NCBI GenBank assembly: GCA_004562175.1
Contig: SFRS01000017.1
Coordinates: forward strand, 1-9,529
Direction: 5' to 3'
Source: a bacterium
GTDB taxonomy: Bacteria > Bacillota > Negativicutes > Acidaminococcales > Acidaminococcaceae
DNA: 9,529 nt
Numbering within the stretch: the first letter of the stretch is position 1; each line of letters opens with the position of its first letter. Positions 7,072 through 9,529 of the stretch are shown here, in pieces. A program made the translations under genes and the position numbers. The notes beneath the pieces are model-generated. The model ran no database searches. It was not told the origin of the DNA and saw only the letters and a program-made list of their open reading frames with translations.

Positions 7072-8445
7072 TTAGACGAAAAGAGCTTGCAGGGCCTGCT
7101 CCAGTGTTTTCACTTTGATGATTTTGGCATCCACATTGGGCAAGCGCAATTGACTGTCCGGCACGATGAATTTGGTAAAGCCCAAATTCACGCCGTCCAA
7201 AATGCGCCGTTCCGGCGCGCTGACGCGCCTTACTTCGCCGGTGAGCCCCACCTCGCCAAAGCAGAGCACACCCTTGGGCACAGGACGATTGCGGTAGCTG
7301 CTCACCAAAGCCGCTGCCACCGCTAAATCGGCGGCTGGCTCGCTGACGCGCATGCCGCCCACCACATTCACATAGGCATCATACATGCCAAAGTCCAGGC
7401 CAAAGCGACGCTCCAAGATGGCCAGCAGCATATTCACCCGATTGTAGTCAAAGCCCACCGCTGTGCGCCGGGGCATACCGTAGGGCGTTTTGGCAACTAA
7501 CGCTTGGAACTCCACCATGATGGGGCGGTTGCCTTCCATGCAGGCGCCGATGAGGCTGCCTGCTGCTTCGCCGTCACGATCCTCCAAAAAGAGGCCTGCC
7601 GGGTTAGCCACCTCGGCCAAGCCCCCGGCCTCCATGGCAAAAATGCCACTTTCTTCCGTACTACCGAAGCGATTTTTCAGCGCACGCAGCACCCTGAAGG
7701 CGTAGGAACGATCACCCTCGAATTGCAAAACCACGTCCACCATGTGCTCCAAAAGCCGTGGCCCCGCAATATTGCCATCCTTGGTCACATGACCGATGAC
7801 CATAACTGCAATGTTCGTAGTCTTGGCAAACTGCAGCAGCTTAGCGGTGCATTCACGCACTTGGCCCACGCTGCCCGCGGCCGTGGGCAACTCGGCGTTG
7901 TACATGGTCTGAATACTATCGATAATGAGTAATTGGGGCTGTACCGCATGTGCTTGCGCCAAAATAGCATCCAAATCAGTGGCCGTCATAATGAGCAAGT
8001 TCTCATTGGCACTTGCTCCGCCTAAGCGCACAGCGCGCATGGCGGTCTGCTCCTCGCTTTCTTCGCCGCTGACATAGAGCACTTTTATGCCACGCTGACC
8101 AAAGCGCAGGCCGGCATCCAGCAAAATCGTCGATTTGCCTATGCCGGGCGTACCGCCTAAAAGCACCAAGCTGCCAGGGACAACGCCCCCACCTAGCACT
8201 CTGTCAAACTCGTGAATACCCGTGGCAAGGCGCTCCACCTTCACTTGAGCCACGCTGGCAATGGTGCGAGGCTTGATTTTTTCGCTGCCGGTGGGTAAAT
8301 AGCTCTTGCTATTGCGCCCAGCGGTAGTGACCTCGGCCTCCTCCACCAAGCTATCCCAGGCACCACACTCCGGGCAGCGTCCTAGCCATTTAGCTGTGGT
8401 GTAACCACAGCTTTGGCATACAAATTTATATTTCGTCTTCGCCAT
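7072..8445 (-). CDS. radA: DNA repair ATPase/helicase RadA (Sms)
   Basis: RadA is a RecA-like ATPase that promotes branch migration of recombination intermediates during repair and transformation. The 457-residue product is of usual length and has the full architecture. An N-terminal zinc finger has Cys10, Cys13, Cys24 and Cys27. The RecA-like core has Walker A GGTPGIGKST (97-106) and Walker B LLIID (172-176), followed by the RadA signature KNRFG (257-261). The C-terminal half (about 290-457) matches the Lon-protease-like domain, as expected without protease activity. The ATG immediately follows the TAA of clpC with no base between them; the GAGGG used as ribosome binding site lies within the last codons of clpC, so translation is probably coupled. 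The clpC-radA order is common in Firmicutes. In many of them disA follows, but here a terminator and guaA follow instead. Confidence 0.97.
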   Translation of the reverse strand: MAKTKYKFVCQSCGYTTAKWLGRCPECGAWDSLVEEAEVTTAGRNSKSYLPTGSEKIKPRTIASVAQVKVERLATGIHEFDRVLGGGVVPGSLVLLGGTPGIGKSTILLDAGLRFGQRGIKVLYVSGEESEEQTAMRAVRLGGASANENLLIMTATDLDAILAQAHAVQPQLLIIDSIQTMYNAELPTAAGSVGQVRECTAKLLQFAKTTNIAVMVIGHVTKDGNIAGPRLLEHMVDVVLQFEGDRSYAFRVLRALKNRFGSTEESGIFAMEAGGLAEVANPAGLFLEDRDGEAAGSLIGACMEGNRPIMVEFQALVAKTPYGMPRRTAVGFDYNRVNMLLAILERRFGLDFGMYDAYVNVVGGMRVSEPAADLAVAAALVSSYRNRPVPKGVLCFGEVGLTGEVRRVSAPERRILDGVNLGFTKFIVPDSQLRLPNVDAKIIKVKTLEQALQALFV

Positions 8446-9529
8446 TTAGCCCTCTGCCCCCTTGCTTGCCTGCACGGACTGAGCCTCAGGCGCCACCTGC
8501 TCCAAGCTTACCTTGGCATTCACAGGGATTTCCACCAGAAACTGGGCTCCCTCCAAGGCAGTGTGGAAAACCAGCTCCTTGCTGCCCGGCATCGCCTCTG
8601 CCAAAAGCTTGTCACCTTTGCGGAACTTGCCGGCCAAGAATAAGTCGCTGATGGGGTCCTCCACCAGCTTGCGCAGGGCCCTGCGCAAGGGACGAGCACC
8701 ATACTTGCTGTCACTGCCCTCCCTGAGGAGCAATTCCCTAGCGCTAGGCATGAGCTCGATGGAAAGGCCGTTAGAGGCCATGCGCTCATTGAGCTCGGCA
8801 ACGAGATTGTCAGCGATGCGCTCCAATTGCTCACTGCCCAAGGGATTGAAGACTAAAATTTCGTCCACACGATTCAAAAATTCCGGACGGAAGAGGTGCT
8901 TGATTTCGCCCAAGACCTGCTCCTTGCGACCAGCGAGCTCGCTGGTCGCGCTGGCTGCAAAGCCTAATGGCTTGGTCATAGCCAGACGCTGTGCACCCGC
9001 ATTGCTGGTCATGATGATGACAGCATTGCGGAAATCCACAGTGCGACCTTGGCCATCGGTCAGGCGGCCATCCTCCATAATCTGCAGCAGCAGATTGAAC
9101 ACATCGGGATGGGCCTTTTCGATTTCGTCCAGCAGCACCACGCAGTAGGGCTTGCGCCGCACTGCGTCCGTCAACTGGCCGCCCTCATCGTAGCCCACGT
9201 AGCCCGGAGGCGCGCCGATGAGGCGAGCCGTGGTGTGTTTTTCCATATACTCGCTCATATCAAAGCGCAGCATGGCTCTTTCATCACCAAAAAGCTCCTG
9301 TGCAAGCGCTTTAGCCAACTCGGTCTTGCCCACACCAGTGGGCCCCAAAAAGAGGAAGGAGCCCACGGGGCGATTTTTATCCTTGAAGCCGGCCCGCGCC
9401 CGGCGTACCGCCTTGCTTACGGCCTGTACAGCCTCATTTTGGCCGATAACCCGCTTGGTAAGACGAGTGTCCAGCTCTAAAAGCTTAGCGCTTTCGCTTT
9501 CTGTCAGCTTGGCCAGCGGGATGCCCGTC
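8446..9529 (-). CDS. clpC: ATP-dependent Clp protease ATPase subunit ClpC (partial, 5' end outside window)
   Basis: ClpC is the Hsp100 unfoldase that feeds substrates to ClpP. The open frame continues to the right edge; the first in-window residues read TGIPLAKL, typical of the linker before the second AAA+ module. About 361 residues are present. They show LGPTGVGKTE (Walker A of D2), VVLLDEIEKAHPD (Walker B), TSNAG (sensor 1), LNRVDEILVF (arginine-finger region) and YGARPLRRALRK (sensor 2). A PLGFAA segment, in the position of the VGF loop of Bacillus ClpC, is the likely ClpP-docking loop, so a protease partner is expected. The first AAA+ domain, N-domain and UVR region lie outside the window. 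The short tail after sensor 2 (ending SKGAEG) is poorly conserved. The gene is upstream of and abuts radA; its promoter and any CtsR site would be beyond the right edge. ClpB is less likely, because the neighbour is radA and the linker sequence fits ClpC. Confidence 0.93.
   Translation of the reverse strand, partial: TGIPLAKLTESESAKLLELDTRLTKRVIGQNEAVQAVSKAVRRARAGFKDKNRPVGSFLFLGPTGVGKTELAKALAQELFGDERAMLRFDMSEYMEKHTTARLIGAPPGYVGYDEGGQLTDAVRRKPYCVVLLDEIEKAHPDVFNLLLQIMEDGRLTDGQGRTVDFRNAVIIMTSNAGAQRLAMTKPLGFAASATSELAGRKEQVLGEIKHLFRPEFLNRVDEILVFNPLGSEQLERIADNLVAELNERMASNGLSIELMPSARELLLREGSDSKYGARPLRRALRKLVEDPISDLFLAGKFRKGDKLLAEAMPGSKELVFHTALEGAQFLVEIPVNAKVSLEQVAPEAQSVQASKGAEG

Noticed and set aside
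8446..9366. clpC as a complete 306-residue protein starting at a GTG at 9366
   Set aside because: The frame continues upstream to the window edge with clear ClpC sequence (TGIPLAKL, KRVIGQNEAV), so the GTG is an internal valine and the gene is simply cut by the window.
1..9529. CRISPR arrays, tRNA or rRNA genes, insertion-sequence transposases, prophage genes
   Set aside because: None visible: no regularly spaced short repeats, no tRNA-like cloverleaf recognised, and no transposase, integrase or phage motif in any frame examined.

Overview
The window looks like a chromosomal segment of a Firmicutes-type bacterium. The pairing of clpC directly followed by radA is typical of that phylum, and promoters and Shine-Dalgarno sites are of the sigma-A/GGAGG kind. 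A Negativicutes-like member is my guess, but the sequence alone does not settle genus or class. No mobile-element genes, CRISPR array, rRNA or tRNA were seen.

Layout from left to right. (1) Positions 1-1218, minus strand: an AAA-type ATPase with a DUF4143 C-terminus, running off the left edge, in DNA visibly more AT-rich than the rest. (2) 1219-1413: a short spacer dominated by a roughly 56-bp imperfect palindrome, with candidate promoters on both sides of it. (3) 1414-1905, minus strand: a GNAT acetyltransferase that starts with TTG. (4) 1906-2239: a divergent regulatory region with one promoter facing left and two tandem extended -10 promoters facing right. (5) 2240-5206, plus strand: a large soluble hybrid histidine kinase with a PocR sensor domain, three tandem PAS-like modules, HisKA, HATPase and a receiver domain. 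(6) 5207-5338: two consecutive strong hairpins at the convergent junction. (7) 5339-6895, minus strand: guaA, GMP synthase. (8) 6896-7071: the guaA promoter and leader plus the radA terminator. (9) 7072-8445, minus strand: radA, whose ATG directly abuts the stop codon of (10) clpC, 8446 to the right edge, of which only the C-terminal part is present.

Functionally, clpC and radA form the end of a protein quality-control/DNA-repair operon and are probably translationally coupled. guaA is a separate purine-biosynthesis transcription unit. The kinase is a stand-alone sensory unit without an output regulator in the window. The ATPase gene looks like an accessory insertion next to the GNAT gene. 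The most distinctive item is the kinase, whose three PAS-like modules have motif blocks spaced exactly 429 bp (143 codons) apart.
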